A stretch of 64,000 nucleotides of DNA from an uncultured Paludibaculum sp. (GTDB lineage: Bacteria > Acidobacteriota > Terriglobia > Bryobacterales > Bryobacteraceae): positions 3,230,501 through 3,294,500 of the forward strand of contig NZ_OY762269.1 in NCBI RefSeq assembly GCF_963665245.1. Direction: 5' to 3'. Shown piece by piece: positions 44,208-51,963 of the stretch (position 1 is its first letter; each line of letters begins with the position of its first letter). The notes beneath the pieces were generated by a model that searched no databases, was not told the origin of the DNA, and saw only the letters and a program-made list of their open reading frames with translations. The position numbers were made by a program, and so were the translations under genes.

Positions 44208-44729
44208 ATGGGATCCACGATCAAGAAGGGAACTACTGTCACCGTCGACTTCATGAATGCCGACGGCAGTCTTAGTGGTGAGGCATCCATCAGCACGGAG
44301 TTCATCGAGATCTTCGGCACGGACCGATGCAACGTGCTGGCGCGGGGAGGGATCACCCTGCCCGCTCAGTCGGATTTGGGGAGCGAGGACTGGTTGACCG
44401 TCGTGGCCATTGCCAATTCCGAAGAAAACCTTGGCAACCTCAAGCAGTACTTAGCTGACGAGGACTACTTCATGGGCGGTCCGGAGACTTCGGGATCCAG
44501 CCATGGCGTCGCGATCGCTGAGTACAAGGAGAATGGCGACATTGCCATTCGGCCAGGGTGCCTGACATTGGCGACAGGGCTTAGCGTGATCACCCCGCCC
44601 GCAACGCCGCAGGACAAGGCCAGCCTGGTGGTCGAGGTGAATCGCATCTTTGTGTTCCCTCCCGGCACCGTCATGAACGAAGATCACCCCTTTGGCCGCC
44701 CATGGACTGATCTCGTTCCGACTAGGTAA
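44208..44729 (+). CDS. Hypothetical protein A of the YcaO locus
   Basis: 173-aa soluble protein of unknown family, beginning MGSTIKKGTTVTVDF and rich in beta-strand patterns. It aligns with its neighbour at 44831 over the whole length without gaps, 99 of 173 positions identical by hand count. Conserved blocks are FGTDRCNV (Cys41), SDLGS.DWLTVVAIA, GVAIAE and GC.TLATG (Cys118). The start is chosen because the paralogue begins at the same place; the frame is open upstream to 44127. GGAGG lies 13 bases before the ATG, with a run of seven T between. It could be a modified substrate, partner or immunity protein of the YcaO enzyme; this is inference. Confidence 0.7.
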   Translation: MGSTIKKGTTVTVDFMNADGSLSGEASISTEFIEIFGTDRCNVLARGGITLPAQSDLGSEDWLTVVAIANSEENLGNLKQYLADEDYFMGGPETSGSSHGVAIAEYKENGDIAIRPGCLTLATGLSVITPPATPQDKASLVVEVNRIFVFPPGTVMNEDHPFGRPWTDLVPTR

Positions 44730-44830
44730 GGCCCGCCCCGCTTACTTTTGCGGTACAGTCAACCGGCTGAAAAGGGCTCTCAGCCCCACAGCCCGGGTGA
44801 CGGAAATCTGAAAAGAGGAGGAAGTGATCC

Positions 44831-45358
44831 ATGGGAGCCAGGATTGAAAAAGGCACCGCAGTCACGATTGATTTCCGGGAACGGAACGGGAGTCCCAGCA
44901 CCAAGCCGCCCATCACTACGCAGTTTGTCGAGGTGTTTGGCACCGACCGCTGTAACGTGATCACGAAGGGCGGTCTCAACATCCCCGCCGATTCGGATCT
45001 TGGCAGTGCCGATTGGCTGACGGTTGTCGCCATCGCTGATTCCGAGGAGAACCTGGCCAGCTTGAAGGCATATCTGGGTGAACAGGACTACTGCCTGGAG
45101 CATCCGGAGACGTCAGCTTCCAGCTATGGAGTGGCGATCGCTGAGTGTACGGGCGATGGAACCATCCAAGTCACCGAAGGATGCGTCACGTTGGCGACGG
45201 GGAAGGACGTCATCTTCCCTCCAGCGACAACCAGCGAACAGGCAAAACTCGTCGTGGACGTCGACCACATCTACGTGTTCCCTTCCGGTACCGGGATGAG
45301 CGCGAACAGTGCGTTCGGGCTGCCGTGGGCGCGGGTTGCCCCCACGGCAGTCCTGTAG
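44831..45358 (+). CDS. Hypothetical protein B of the YcaO locus
   Basis: 175-aa paralogue of the preceding gene, sharing both conserved cysteines (Cys41, Cys118) and adding Cys88 and Cys106. AGGAGG with suitable spacing gives it a much better ribosome site than its neighbour. A small hairpin (44765-44785) lies between the two genes. Its 3' end has a perfect inverted repeat within the coding sequence. No signal peptide, membrane segment or enzyme motif is visible. It converges on the alkaline phosphatase gene with 12 bases between stops. Confidence 0.72.
   Translation: MGARIEKGTAVTIDFRERNGSPSTKPPITTQFVEVFGTDRCNVITKGGLNIPADSDLGSADWLTVVAIADSEENLASLKAYLGEQDYCLEHPETSASSYGVAIAECTGDGTIQVTEGCVTLATGKDVIFPPATTSEQAKLVVDVDHIYVFPSGTGMSANSAFGLPWARVAPTAVL
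45320..45350 (+). terminator. Hairpin at the end of gene B
   Basis: Perfect 10-base arms, CTGCCGTGGG (45320-45329) and CCCACGGCAG (45341-45350), around an 11-base loop, within the last codons of the gene. There is no T-tract, so whether it terminates transcription is uncertain. Confidence 0.4.
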
Positions 45359-45370
45359 TCGCGCGGCGGA

Positions 45371-46465
45371 TCAGTCGGCTTTCCAGCCGAAGGCGGACAG
45401 CATGATCTGAAACAGGTCTGTGTTCGCCAGGAAGCCCTTCACTTTGGCCGAACCCGGGCCAGTGGCGGCGACCAGAACCTGCTCGCCCGAGTGCTTACCC
45501 TGGATCACGACGCCTTTGTTCGCAACGGCTTTGCCATCGGCGCCCACCGTATAGAGGGGAGTGCCTTTGGCCACACCGACGGTGCGGAGGTCGAAGGAGT
45601 GGTCCGCCGTGAAGAGCACCAGCGTGTTGGACTGCAGCCGCGTGGCGGTGGATTCGATCAACCGGTCGAACACCGGCACGCGGTTGAGTCCCCGATCGAT
45701 CTTGTCGGTGTGGACGTCGGACTCCACCATGAGGAAAAAGCCCTTGGGATTCTTCGACAGGATCTCGATGGCGGCATTGGCGGCGGAGGTGATGTCGAAA
45801 TCGGCGTCGTCGGTGAGGACCACCGCCCGCTTCGTGCCGGCCGGCACATCCTTGAGGGCCGCACCGAAGAAGTAGCCTTTGTTCTTCAGTTCCGTCTCCA
45901 GATTGAGACCCAACGCCTGTGTGGCCGCGGTGATGGCCTTCCGGCCGGGCCCGAGGACGATGTCGACGCCGTCGCCGAAACGAGGCTTCCACACCTGCGA
46001 GAAGATCTCTCCGGTCATTTTTCGGCTGGGCGCGTGGGCGTAGCAGGCGGCCGGTGTCGCGTCAGCCATGCTGCTGTTGGAGACAACGCCCGTGGACAGG
46101 CCGTGCTGTTCCGCGTATTCCAGAATCGTCTTGAGGGGTGTGCCCGTGGTTTGTCCGGCGGCCGGGGCCGTCTCTGAGATCACGCCGTTGTTGGTCTTTT
46201 GCCCGGTGACGATGGCGGTCATGCCGGCTGCGGAATCGGTCACCCAGTTGTTGACGGCGGAGGTGTCGGAAAGGCCGATGTTCGGCATTCGCTGCACATA
46301 CAAGGCGGACGGCTTGCCGAAAGCCTGAACGCTGGCGGCGTGGAGTGTCGGGATGCCCCCCGCATCCCCCAGAAAGACTATGACGTTTTTCGCCTTTTTA
46401 TCTCCAGCATAGACAAGGGTTGAGAGGGCCCAGGCGAGGGCCAGCGAGGTACGTAGAATGCGCAC
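45371..46465 (-). CDS. Alkaline phosphatase family protein
   Basis: Exported 364-aa phosphomonoesterase of the PhoA superfamily. A signal peptide ends at about residue 20 (VYAGD). Metal and catalytic sites are visible: VIVFLGDAGG (Asp), VTDSAAGMTAI (nucleophile Ser), TADHSFD (Asp-His) and GKHSGEQV (His). The usual VEGGRIDHA block reads VESDVHTDKID, so the third metal site may differ from E. coli PhoA. The protein is shorter than PhoA and lacks some insertions. The start is GTG; GAGAGGAG lies 12 bases upstream. Confidence 0.88.
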   Translation of the reverse strand: MRILRTSLALAWALSTLVYAGDKKAKNVIVFLGDAGGIPTLHAASVQAFGKPSALYVQRMPNIGLSDTSAVNNWVTDSAAGMTAIVTGQKTNNGVISETAPAAGQTTGTPLKTILEYAEQHGLSTGVVSNSSMADATPAACYAHAPSRKMTGEIFSQVWKPRFGDGVDIVLGPGRKAITAATQALGLNLETELKNKGYFFGAALKDVPAGTKRAVVLTDDADFDITSAANAAIEILSKNPKGFFLMVESDVHTDKIDRGLNRVPVFDRLIESTATRLQSNTLVLFTADHSFDLRTVGVAKGTPLYTVGADGKAVANKGVVIQGKHSGEQVLVAATGPGSAKVKGFLANTDLFQIMLSAFGWKAD

Positions 46466-46552
46466 GATGATGAGAAACTCCTCTCTTTAGATTAGTGATT
46501 CGAGAGTCCTGAGTTTGGCCAGCGATTTGCTAACAGGTAGGGTGGGACATTC

Positions 46553-47245
46553 ATGAGAATCGACAAGGCCACCTCCTCTATCAGTGAACTGCTTGCGACC
46601 ATCGGCCAGGGTACCGCCCGGTCCAATACTGCCGAGAACAGTATCCGGAGTAGTTTTAAGGAACAACTGCAGGCAACGACGGAAGAGACCACAGCGGACA
46701 CCTCCAGCGAGATCACTGAGCTGGGGATGACACCGTTCCTGGCCGTGGCCCTGGCGTCGAAGAACGCCACGTCAACTTCTCAATCGGTGAGTCAGAATTC
46801 TGACACTACCGCCACCACGGCGGCGACTGCGACCACTGAGACCGCCGCGGCCACCGATTCGTCTGAGAGTTCCGATCCGGTGGCGGTCACCTACAGCCTG
46901 GACACCACCGAATTCGATCCAAGCCCGGCGGCGCCTTGGAGCATGACGCTGGTGAAACCGTCAGTCGCTTCGTCATTGGGACCCGACACGCGAGCCGCGC
47001 TGAACGCGGCGCTGGTGAAAGCTGGCGTGGACCCCTCGCAGGTGAAGGTCTCCTACTGGGAAGAGCTCGTCTGGTACCCCGGCGGCAACTACATCAATAA
47101 ATCGATCACCGTACAGACGCCGAACGGGCAGAAAGTGGATTTCGACGCCAAGGCGACCCTGAATTCACCCTATGTCACGGCTACGACGGTGCAGCAGATG
47201 ATGAACATGCCGGCCGTCTCCACGACGGACACGGAAGTTTCCTAG
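46553..47245 (+). CDS. Thr/Ser-rich hypothetical protein
   Basis: 230-aa protein of unknown function. The N-terminal third is helical (SSISELLATIGQG); residues about 75-110 are almost only Thr, Ala and Ser (a low-complexity linker). The C-terminal part has LGPDTRAALNAALVKAGVDPSQVKVSYWEE and a small beta region (GNYINKSITVQTPNGQKVDF). No signal peptide or membrane helix is evident. GGGTGGG precedes the ATG. Neighbours give no clue. Confidence 0.62.
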   Translation: MRIDKATSSISELLATIGQGTARSNTAENSIRSSFKEQLQATTEETTADTSSEITELGMTPFLAVALASKNATSTSQSVSQNSDTTATTAATATTETAAATDSSESSDPVAVTYSLDTTEFDPSPAAPWSMTLVKPSVASSLGPDTRAALNAALVKAGVDPSQVKVSYWEELVWYPGGNYINKSITVQTPNGQKVDFDAKATLNSPYVTATTVQQMMNMPAVSTTDTEVS

Positions 47246-47301
47246 GCTGCCCGGACGATCGGAAATCGGAGAATCAGGCCGGGTCAGGATAAAATATCCA
47301 C

Positions 47302-47652
47302 ATGCGCCTCTCCTTCGGAAACGACGACCTCGGCCGCCTGGTGTGCACCTTCCATGACGGGACCGGCGTGACGACAGCCTGCGCCGCGGATGGTCCCATC
47401 GCCATCGCCGCCCTGCGGGAGGCCCTGGACGCGTTGGACCGGCACGGTGAGGCGGAGTGCTTCTGGCTGGTCTCGGCCGGTGAGTACCGCTGGGTCTTCA
47501 AACGCATCGGTGGGAAGCTGCGCCTGGCCGTGCTCTGGTGTGCCAGTGTGGCCATCGGGTTCCAGCATGTGGCCTGGGCCGAGGACGAGTTCGACTCATT
47601 CACTACAATGATGCGTGGAGAACTGGCGCGATACGCCGTCACCGTACGCTAG
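47302..47652 (+). CDS. Small hypothetical protein
   Basis: 116-aa predicted soluble protein. Pattern MRLSFGNDDLGRLVCTFHDG...ECFWLVSAGEYRWVFKRIGGKLRLAVLW suggests a compact alpha/beta fold. I recognise no family. TAAAAT (47290-47295) ends six bases before the ATG, so a leaderless transcript is likely. The next gene starts 101 bases after its stop. Confidence 0.6.
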   Translation: MRLSFGNDDLGRLVCTFHDGTGVTTACAADGPIAIAALREALDALDRHGEAECFWLVSAGEYRWVFKRIGGKLRLAVLWCASVAIGFQHVAWAEDEFDSFTTMMRGELARYAVTVR

Positions 47653-47753
47653 GCCCGGGGCCCGTATCCTTAAGAGGGTGCGTTCGGGCAAGACCCTCCC
47701 ACCGTCCTGTGCCGGCTCCCAGGGAATGCTATTCTCTGGCTAGGCAACAGGCC

Positions 47754-48578
47754 ATGAATCCTCGAACGGTTCGCTGGCTCTTCTTTCTGGGCATCTTCGG
47801 CGTGGGATTGGTCTGCGCGTTCCAAAAGCCCTTCCGCGAGTATCCCGGATTCGAGAACGAAAACGACCCGTTGCCTCCAGACTTCAACGAAAAGACGGAA
47901 TGGTCCTTCGCGCGCCTGATGTATCCGCCCATGGGCGGATTCCGTTTCCGGCGCGGCGGCGACTGGTCTCAGGGTGACTCCTTCTGGACCATGGACTATC
48001 CCCGAGCTGACCGCCACTTTGCCCGGGCGCTGCGCCGCTTGACCCGAATTCACGTCAGGTCCGTCGAACAGCCCGTCAATCTCGACGACGGAGATGACCC
48101 CTTCAATTGGCCTTGGATGTATGGGGTCGAGGTCGGACATTGGAATCTCACCGACGCGCAAGCCAGAAAAATGCGGGAATACCTGCTTCGCGGCGGCTTC
48201 TTTATGTGCGACGATTTCCACGGGACTCGCGAATGGGCCATTTTCTCCGAGAGCATGCAGCGCGTATTTCCCGACCGGCCAATTGTCGAGATCGAATCGC
48301 GTGATCCAATCTTTCACGTCTTGTATGATTTGGACGAGCGATATCAGATTCCCGGCGAGCAGTTTCTGGAAAGCGGCAGGACCTACGAGCGCGATGGATA
48401 CGAACCCCACTGGCGCGGCATTTACGACGATCATGGCCGGCTAATGGTGGCAATCTGTTTCAATATGGATATCGGGGACTCGTTGGAGTGGGCCGACACT
48501 CCAGCCTATCCCGAGAAGTACTCCGCGCTGGGCATCCGAATCGCCGCGAATTACGTCGTCTACTCCATGACCCACTGA
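47754..48578 (+). CDS. DUF4159 domain protein
   Basis: 274-aa protein with an N-terminal membrane anchor or signal (LFFLGIFGVGLVCAF). It has a DUF4159 domain: FARLMYPPMGG near the start, DYPRADRHFARALRRLT, and GGFFMCDDFHG with YDLDERYQIPGEQF later. DUF4159 proteins, often exported, are found in Acidobacteria, Planctomycetes and Bacteroidetes with unknown role, commonly near AAA-MoxR or DUF58 genes, not seen here. ATG 47754 gives the membrane segment directly; the frame is open upstream but overlaps the preceding gene. Confidence 0.82.
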   Translation: MNPRTVRWLFFLGIFGVGLVCAFQKPFREYPGFENENDPLPPDFNEKTEWSFARLMYPPMGGFRFRRGGDWSQGDSFWTMDYPRADRHFARALRRLTRIHVRSVEQPVNLDDGDDPFNWPWMYGVEVGHWNLTDAQARKMREYLLRGGFFMCDDFHGTREWAIFSESMQRVFPDRPIVEIESRDPIFHVLYDLDERYQIPGEQFLESGRTYERDGYEPHWRGIYDDHGRLMVAICFNMDIGDSLEWADTPAYPEKYSALGIRIAANYVVYSMTH

Positions 48579-49348
48579 CGGCCGTGGCCTTGGGGCCGGC
48601 GGTGCGAAATGTACTGAAGCGTCAGCGCCCGATTGACTTCCCAGCGGAATCGCCCGAATATGCCAGATCCCAACGAGGAACTATCCCTGGGTGGGCGGAA
48701 GAAAGTACGAAATTTAACTGGCTGGCCCCCAAAGATACTGATATGATTTCTACGAGTACTACTGGATAGAGTACTCCTAGGTCATCAGCCACTTGTGATT
48801 ACCTCCCCTGGAAGCGCCTAAAGACTGCCGTAGGCTGGAGTCTCGCTTTGTCTCTTCTCGGTTCGCCCCTAAACCTCCGTCTGACCGACGCAACCTCCCT
48901 GAGAGGAAACGGTGAGTGTGTGGGCTCACATCAAGGGACACTGGCGAGTCCGTTCTGCCGGCTGTCAAGCACCAGGATTCTTCAGTCGATCGTCTTAATG
49001 CCGCCTAGGGTGAATTCAATAGCGGATATTAAGATCCTTAATAATACCGCGAATACGCGAACGACCCTGGTCGAATGGGCCGTCGTAGTTGCCGGCGGAG
49101 GTTCGAAGGCTCGCCTTGGTCGGGTGGGCCGATTCTCGGACTTTGAAAGGCGGCAACAGTCGAGCCCCGATCGCGGGTCGTTCGATGACGGCGGTCGATT
49201 CAACCAGACAGATTGTCACGGATTTGTAGGCCGAGGTGTTCATGCCGGCATGCCGGAGAGCGAATGCGGCATCACACCGACGCTGGAGTTGGTGGTCCAA
49301 TCCTCGAAATAGGGCCGCCGAATTGTTTGTGGGTAAGGAGTAACCTAC
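48579..49348. other. 770-bp intergenic region, no supported gene
   Basis: Long non-coding stretch between the DUF4159 and sigma factor genes. An open frame at 48848-49312 has no motif or ribosome site and uneven composition. It contains a GCCTA/TAGGC hairpin in the 48.8-kb region and is locally more AT-rich near 49.0 kb. It may be a decayed gene or hold an RNA, but I recognise neither. Confidence 0.45.
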
Positions 49349-50062
49349 ATGCACAGATACCCCGATGAAGAGATTCGTCCAGACCGGAGAGACGGCGTTT
49401 CGGCCGGTGGCATGGGGCCCGCTACGCAGTCGGATAGCGCGGAAGCCGCCGAGTTCTGTGGCAGTCGATGGACCGCGTTGGTAGGGCGGATCCAGGAGAA
49501 CGACAACAGCGCCATGGAAGAGTTGTATCGGGTCTTCTCTCGGGGCGTGCGGTATTACCTGTGCCGGCACCTTGGTCCTCAGGAGCTCGATGACAAAGTA
49601 CATGATACGTTCCTGATTGTCGTGCAGGCGATCCAGAGCGGAGGCCTGCGCGAACCGGAACGCCTGATGGGCTTCGTCCGCACCGTCGTGCGCCGGCAGG
49701 TGGCGGCGTTCATTGACGACGCAGTCCAGTGCCGCAAGGAGTTTGCCGATCTTGAGTTGGGTGGCCGCGTGCCCGACGGCCGTCAGAACCCGGAACAGCG
49801 GGTCATGCAGGAGGAGAAGACGGAACTGATGGTGCGAGTGCTGCAGGGCATCTCACGCCGCGATCGCGAGATCCTCACTCGGTTCTACCTCTATGAGCAG
49901 CCGCAGGAGCAGATCTGCCAGGAGATGAGCCTCTCCGAGACCCAGTTCCGCCTGCTCAAGTCGAGAGCCAAGGCCCGGTTTGGAGAGTTGGGCCGCCGGC
50001 GGCTGTCTCACGGAGGGCTTGGCGAAAAAGTATTGAGAAGAGCGTCGAGCGGCGACCACTAG
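49349..50062 (+). CDS. RNA polymerase sigma factor, sigma-70/ECF type
   Basis: 237-aa sigma factor with a 40-residue N-terminal extension rich in charged residues. Region 2: AMEELYRVFSRGVRYYLCRHLGPQELDDKVHDTFL and GFVRTVVRRQVAAFID. Region 4: ISRRDREILTRFYLYEQPQEQICQEMSLSETQFRLLKSRAK. AAGGAG nine bases before the ATG supports the start. The next gene encodes a zinc-binding protein that fits an anti-sigma factor. Confidence 0.92.
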   Translation: MHRYPDEEIRPDRRDGVSAGGMGPATQSDSAEAAEFCGSRWTALVGRIQENDNSAMEELYRVFSRGVRYYLCRHLGPQELDDKVHDTFLIVVQAIQSGGLREPERLMGFVRTVVRRQVAAFIDDAVQCRKEFADLELGGRVPDGRQNPEQRVMQEEKTELMVRVLQGISRRDREILTRFYLYEQPQEQICQEMSLSETQFRLLKSRAKARFGELGRRRLSHGGLGEKVLRRASSGDH

Positions 50063-50161
50063 TTTAGTGAATCGACAACTAAACCTGTTCCGGCCGGCAT
50101 TCCGTTGAGATACTAGGGAATGGATACCTAGACTTGGCGCGCCGGTCTTTGGAGGCTGCTC

Positions 50162-50569
50162 ATGACTTCAATGGGCTGGGAGGACGATGGCGCGCAGGAG
50201 GGCCTGATGCTGCGTCGTTCTGTTGGCAAATGCCTGACGGAAGCCGAGATCGAGGACTTTCTGTCGAACCGGCTCTCCGGTGTGACTCGCGAAGTGATCG
50301 AAGAACACCTGCTGGTGTGTTCCAAGTGTCTGGACGCTGTTGAACAGGAAGAGGAATTCGCCAACGCATTCCGTGCGGCCGCGGTCCGTCTGGAATCGGA
50401 GGACCTGGAGAAGAGTTATGTGTCCGAAGCCCCGCCTCCGCCCGATCCGGGTACCCCGGCCAAGCCAGCAGGCGGGTTGGTGCGCAGACTGTTGGAAACC
50501 GTTCGAAAGAGTTGGAAGACCCTTGGACTGCTGTTGGCTTGGGTGTTCCTCGTAGTTCGCTCGCGCTAG
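50162..50569 (+). CDS. Probable zinc-containing anti-sigma factor
   Basis: 135-aa protein. CLTEAEIEDFLSNRLSG followed by EEHLLVCSKCLDAVEQE (HX3CX2C) is the zinc-finger anti-sigma motif (ZAS/zf-HC2), about residues 24-62. A Pro-rich linker and a C-terminal hydrophobic segment (LGLLLAWVFLVV) suggest membrane attachment, with only a few residues beyond it. It follows the sigma factor by 99 bases; GGAGG precedes the ATG. It would bind and hold the sigma factor at the membrane. Confidence 0.8.
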   Translation: MTSMGWEDDGAQEGLMLRRSVGKCLTEAEIEDFLSNRLSGVTREVIEEHLLVCSKCLDAVEQEEEFANAFRAAAVRLESEDLEKSYVSEAPPPPDPGTPAKPAGGLVRRLLETVRKSWKTLGLLLAWVFLVVRSR

Positions 50570-51228
50570 AAGACTCGGCGCTTCAGCCGCTCCACGCTGA
50601 ACTTGGCCGTTTCGGCCACCGCCATCACCGTCATGACGCCGGCCTGCACGGGGTCCGTTACCACGAGATCGGCGGCGTCCGGAACACTGCCGGCCATGTT
50701 CAGACTCACCACGAGCAGGCCCTGGGCCCGCACTTCCCTGACCGCCTTCTCGATGTCTCCCCCCATCAGGGAACCGGCCAGTACCAGCGCGCGAGCCCGA
50801 GGCAGGCGAGGGACCGCGCGTACCGCGTCGGCCAGCGCCTGTTCGCCCACCAGTGGAATGGTATCCACGGAGATATGCTCGCCCCGGATGTTGTGGCGGT
50901 CGGCTTCCATGATGGCCCCGATCGCCACCTGGCCCACCTGCGCTCCGCCGCCCATGATGATGATCCGTTTGCCGTAGATCTTCTGCAGGCTCTTCTCGGA
51001 CACAACGGACCGCACCGCCGGCACCGCGCCCAGATCCACCAGCAGCCCCGCCGGCTCGGTTTCGAGCTCAATCTCGAAGTAGATGCGCGACTCGGCCGGG
51101 TCCGGACTCGCCAGCATCTCCACCGAGATGATGTTTCCCTCATGCTCGGCGATGATGCCGGTGAGTTCGTGCAGCACACCCGGTGCGTTCACGACGGAGA
51201 TGACGGCGCCAATGCGTTCCAGACTCAT
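50566..51228 (-). CDS. ACT-domain protein (DUF5612)
   Basis: 220-aa cytoplasmic protein. An N-terminal ACT domain (ISVVNAPGVLHELTGIIAEHEGNIISVEML, about 9-75) is followed by a Rossmann-like DUF5612 domain with IIIMGGGAQVGQVAIGAI and ALVLAGSLMGGDIEKAV. It probably senses an amino acid, but the output is unknown. Its start overlaps the stop of the upstream phosphatase gene by four bases (ATGA). Its stop overlaps the anti-sigma gene end by four bases. Confidence 0.82.
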   Translation of the reverse strand: MSLERIGAVISVVNAPGVLHELTGIIAEHEGNIISVEMLASPDPAESRIYFEIELETEPAGLLVDLGAVPAVRSVVSEKSLQKIYGKRIIIMGGGAQVGQVAIGAIMEADRHNIRGEHISVDTIPLVGEQALADAVRAVPRLPRARALVLAGSLMGGDIEKAVREVRAQGLLVVSLNMAGSVPDAADLVVTDPVQAGVMTVMAVAETAKFSVERLKRRVF

Positions 51229-51782
51229 GGGATCAATTCATAATGCCGCAAAATGCCTTCCCACTGCCCCTGCGCATCGAGAATCACTTCCGTGGCCTCG
51301 CGCAATGCGCCGGAGCCGCCGACGGCTTTGGTCACGTAGTGCGCGCACCCTTTCACCTCGGGCGTGGCGTTGCCAACGGCCACGGCCAGGCCGACGCGCT
51401 TCATAAGGATGGCGTCAGTGAGGTCGTCGCCGAGGTAGGCGATCTCGTCCGGACTGAGCTTCGAGTCGGCCAGGATCTCGTTGAAGATTGGCAGTTTCTC
51501 GGTGTTGCCCATATAGCAGTAGGTCATGTGGCTGCTGCGGGCGCGCTCGGCCGTGGCCTGCGCATCGCGGCCGCTAATGAGGCCGGTCTTGATGCCGGTG
51601 CGGTAGAGCCACTGCAGGGCGATGCCGTCCTGGGAGTCGAAGAGCTTCACCTCGAAGAGGCCGCCGGCGGGATTGGGGACATGGAAGTACTTACCGTCGG
51701 TGAGGACGCCATCGACATCCATGAGGACCAGCTTGATCTTGGCGGCGCGCTCGCGCACCTCGGGAGTGACAACAGGGGGCAT
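51225..51782 (-). CDS. KdsC-type HAD phosphatase
   Basis: 185-aa HAD-superfamily phosphatase without a cap domain, of the KDO-8-phosphate phosphatase type. Motif I is LVLMDVDGVLTDG (nucleophile Asp), motif II ISGRD, and motif IV is GDDLTDAILMKRVGLAVAVGNA. KdsC acts in LPS synthesis, dephosphorylating KDO-8-P. Coupling to the ACT-domain gene is unusual, so other sugar-acid phosphates are possible. No other LPS gene is beside it. Confidence 0.88.
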   Translation of the reverse strand: MPPVVTPEVRERAAKIKLVLMDVDGVLTDGKYFHVPNPAGGLFEVKLFDSQDGIALQWLYRTGIKTGLISGRDAQATAERARSSHMTYCYMGNTEKLPIFNEILADSKLSPDEIAYLGDDLTDAILMKRVGLAVAVGNATPEVKGCAHYVTKAVGGSGALREATEVILDAQGQWEGILRHYELIP

Positions 51783-51858
51783 GGATGAATTCTCTCTTAC
51801 GGGTACTGGAAGTTGCCAGCGATCAGCGTACGGGATTTGGGGCGGGTGGCGCTGCGCT

Positions 51859-51928
51859 ATCCGTGTGGATCCGTGTCCATCAGTGGCCCATCTTCTCTGG
51901 CCACGGATTCACACGGATGCACACGGAT
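51859..51928. repeat. Long inverted repeat of the ATCCGTGTGGATCCGTG type
   Basis: 30-base arms (51859-51888 and 51899-51928), matching at about 26 positions, around a 10-base loop. They are built from ATCCGTGT/ACACGGAT and GTGGCC/GGCCAC units. Sequences of this type recur between genes in Acidobacteria and Planctomycetes. It lies between kdgK-like and kdsC-like genes and could fold into a stable hairpin. Confidence 0.8.
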
Positions 51929-51963
51929 TTCGGAAGTCCGGCAGCGGATTCCCGTCTGGATGG

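Noticed and set aside
44208..45358. The paralogue pair as nitrile-hydratase-leader (NHLP) or Nif11 RiPP precursors
   Set aside because: No leader motif of those families and no double-Gly cleavage site; the proteins look globular throughout.
48848..49312. Plus-strand frame of 154 aa before the sigma factor
   Set aside because: No recognisable motif, start without a ribosome site, composition unlike neighbouring genes.
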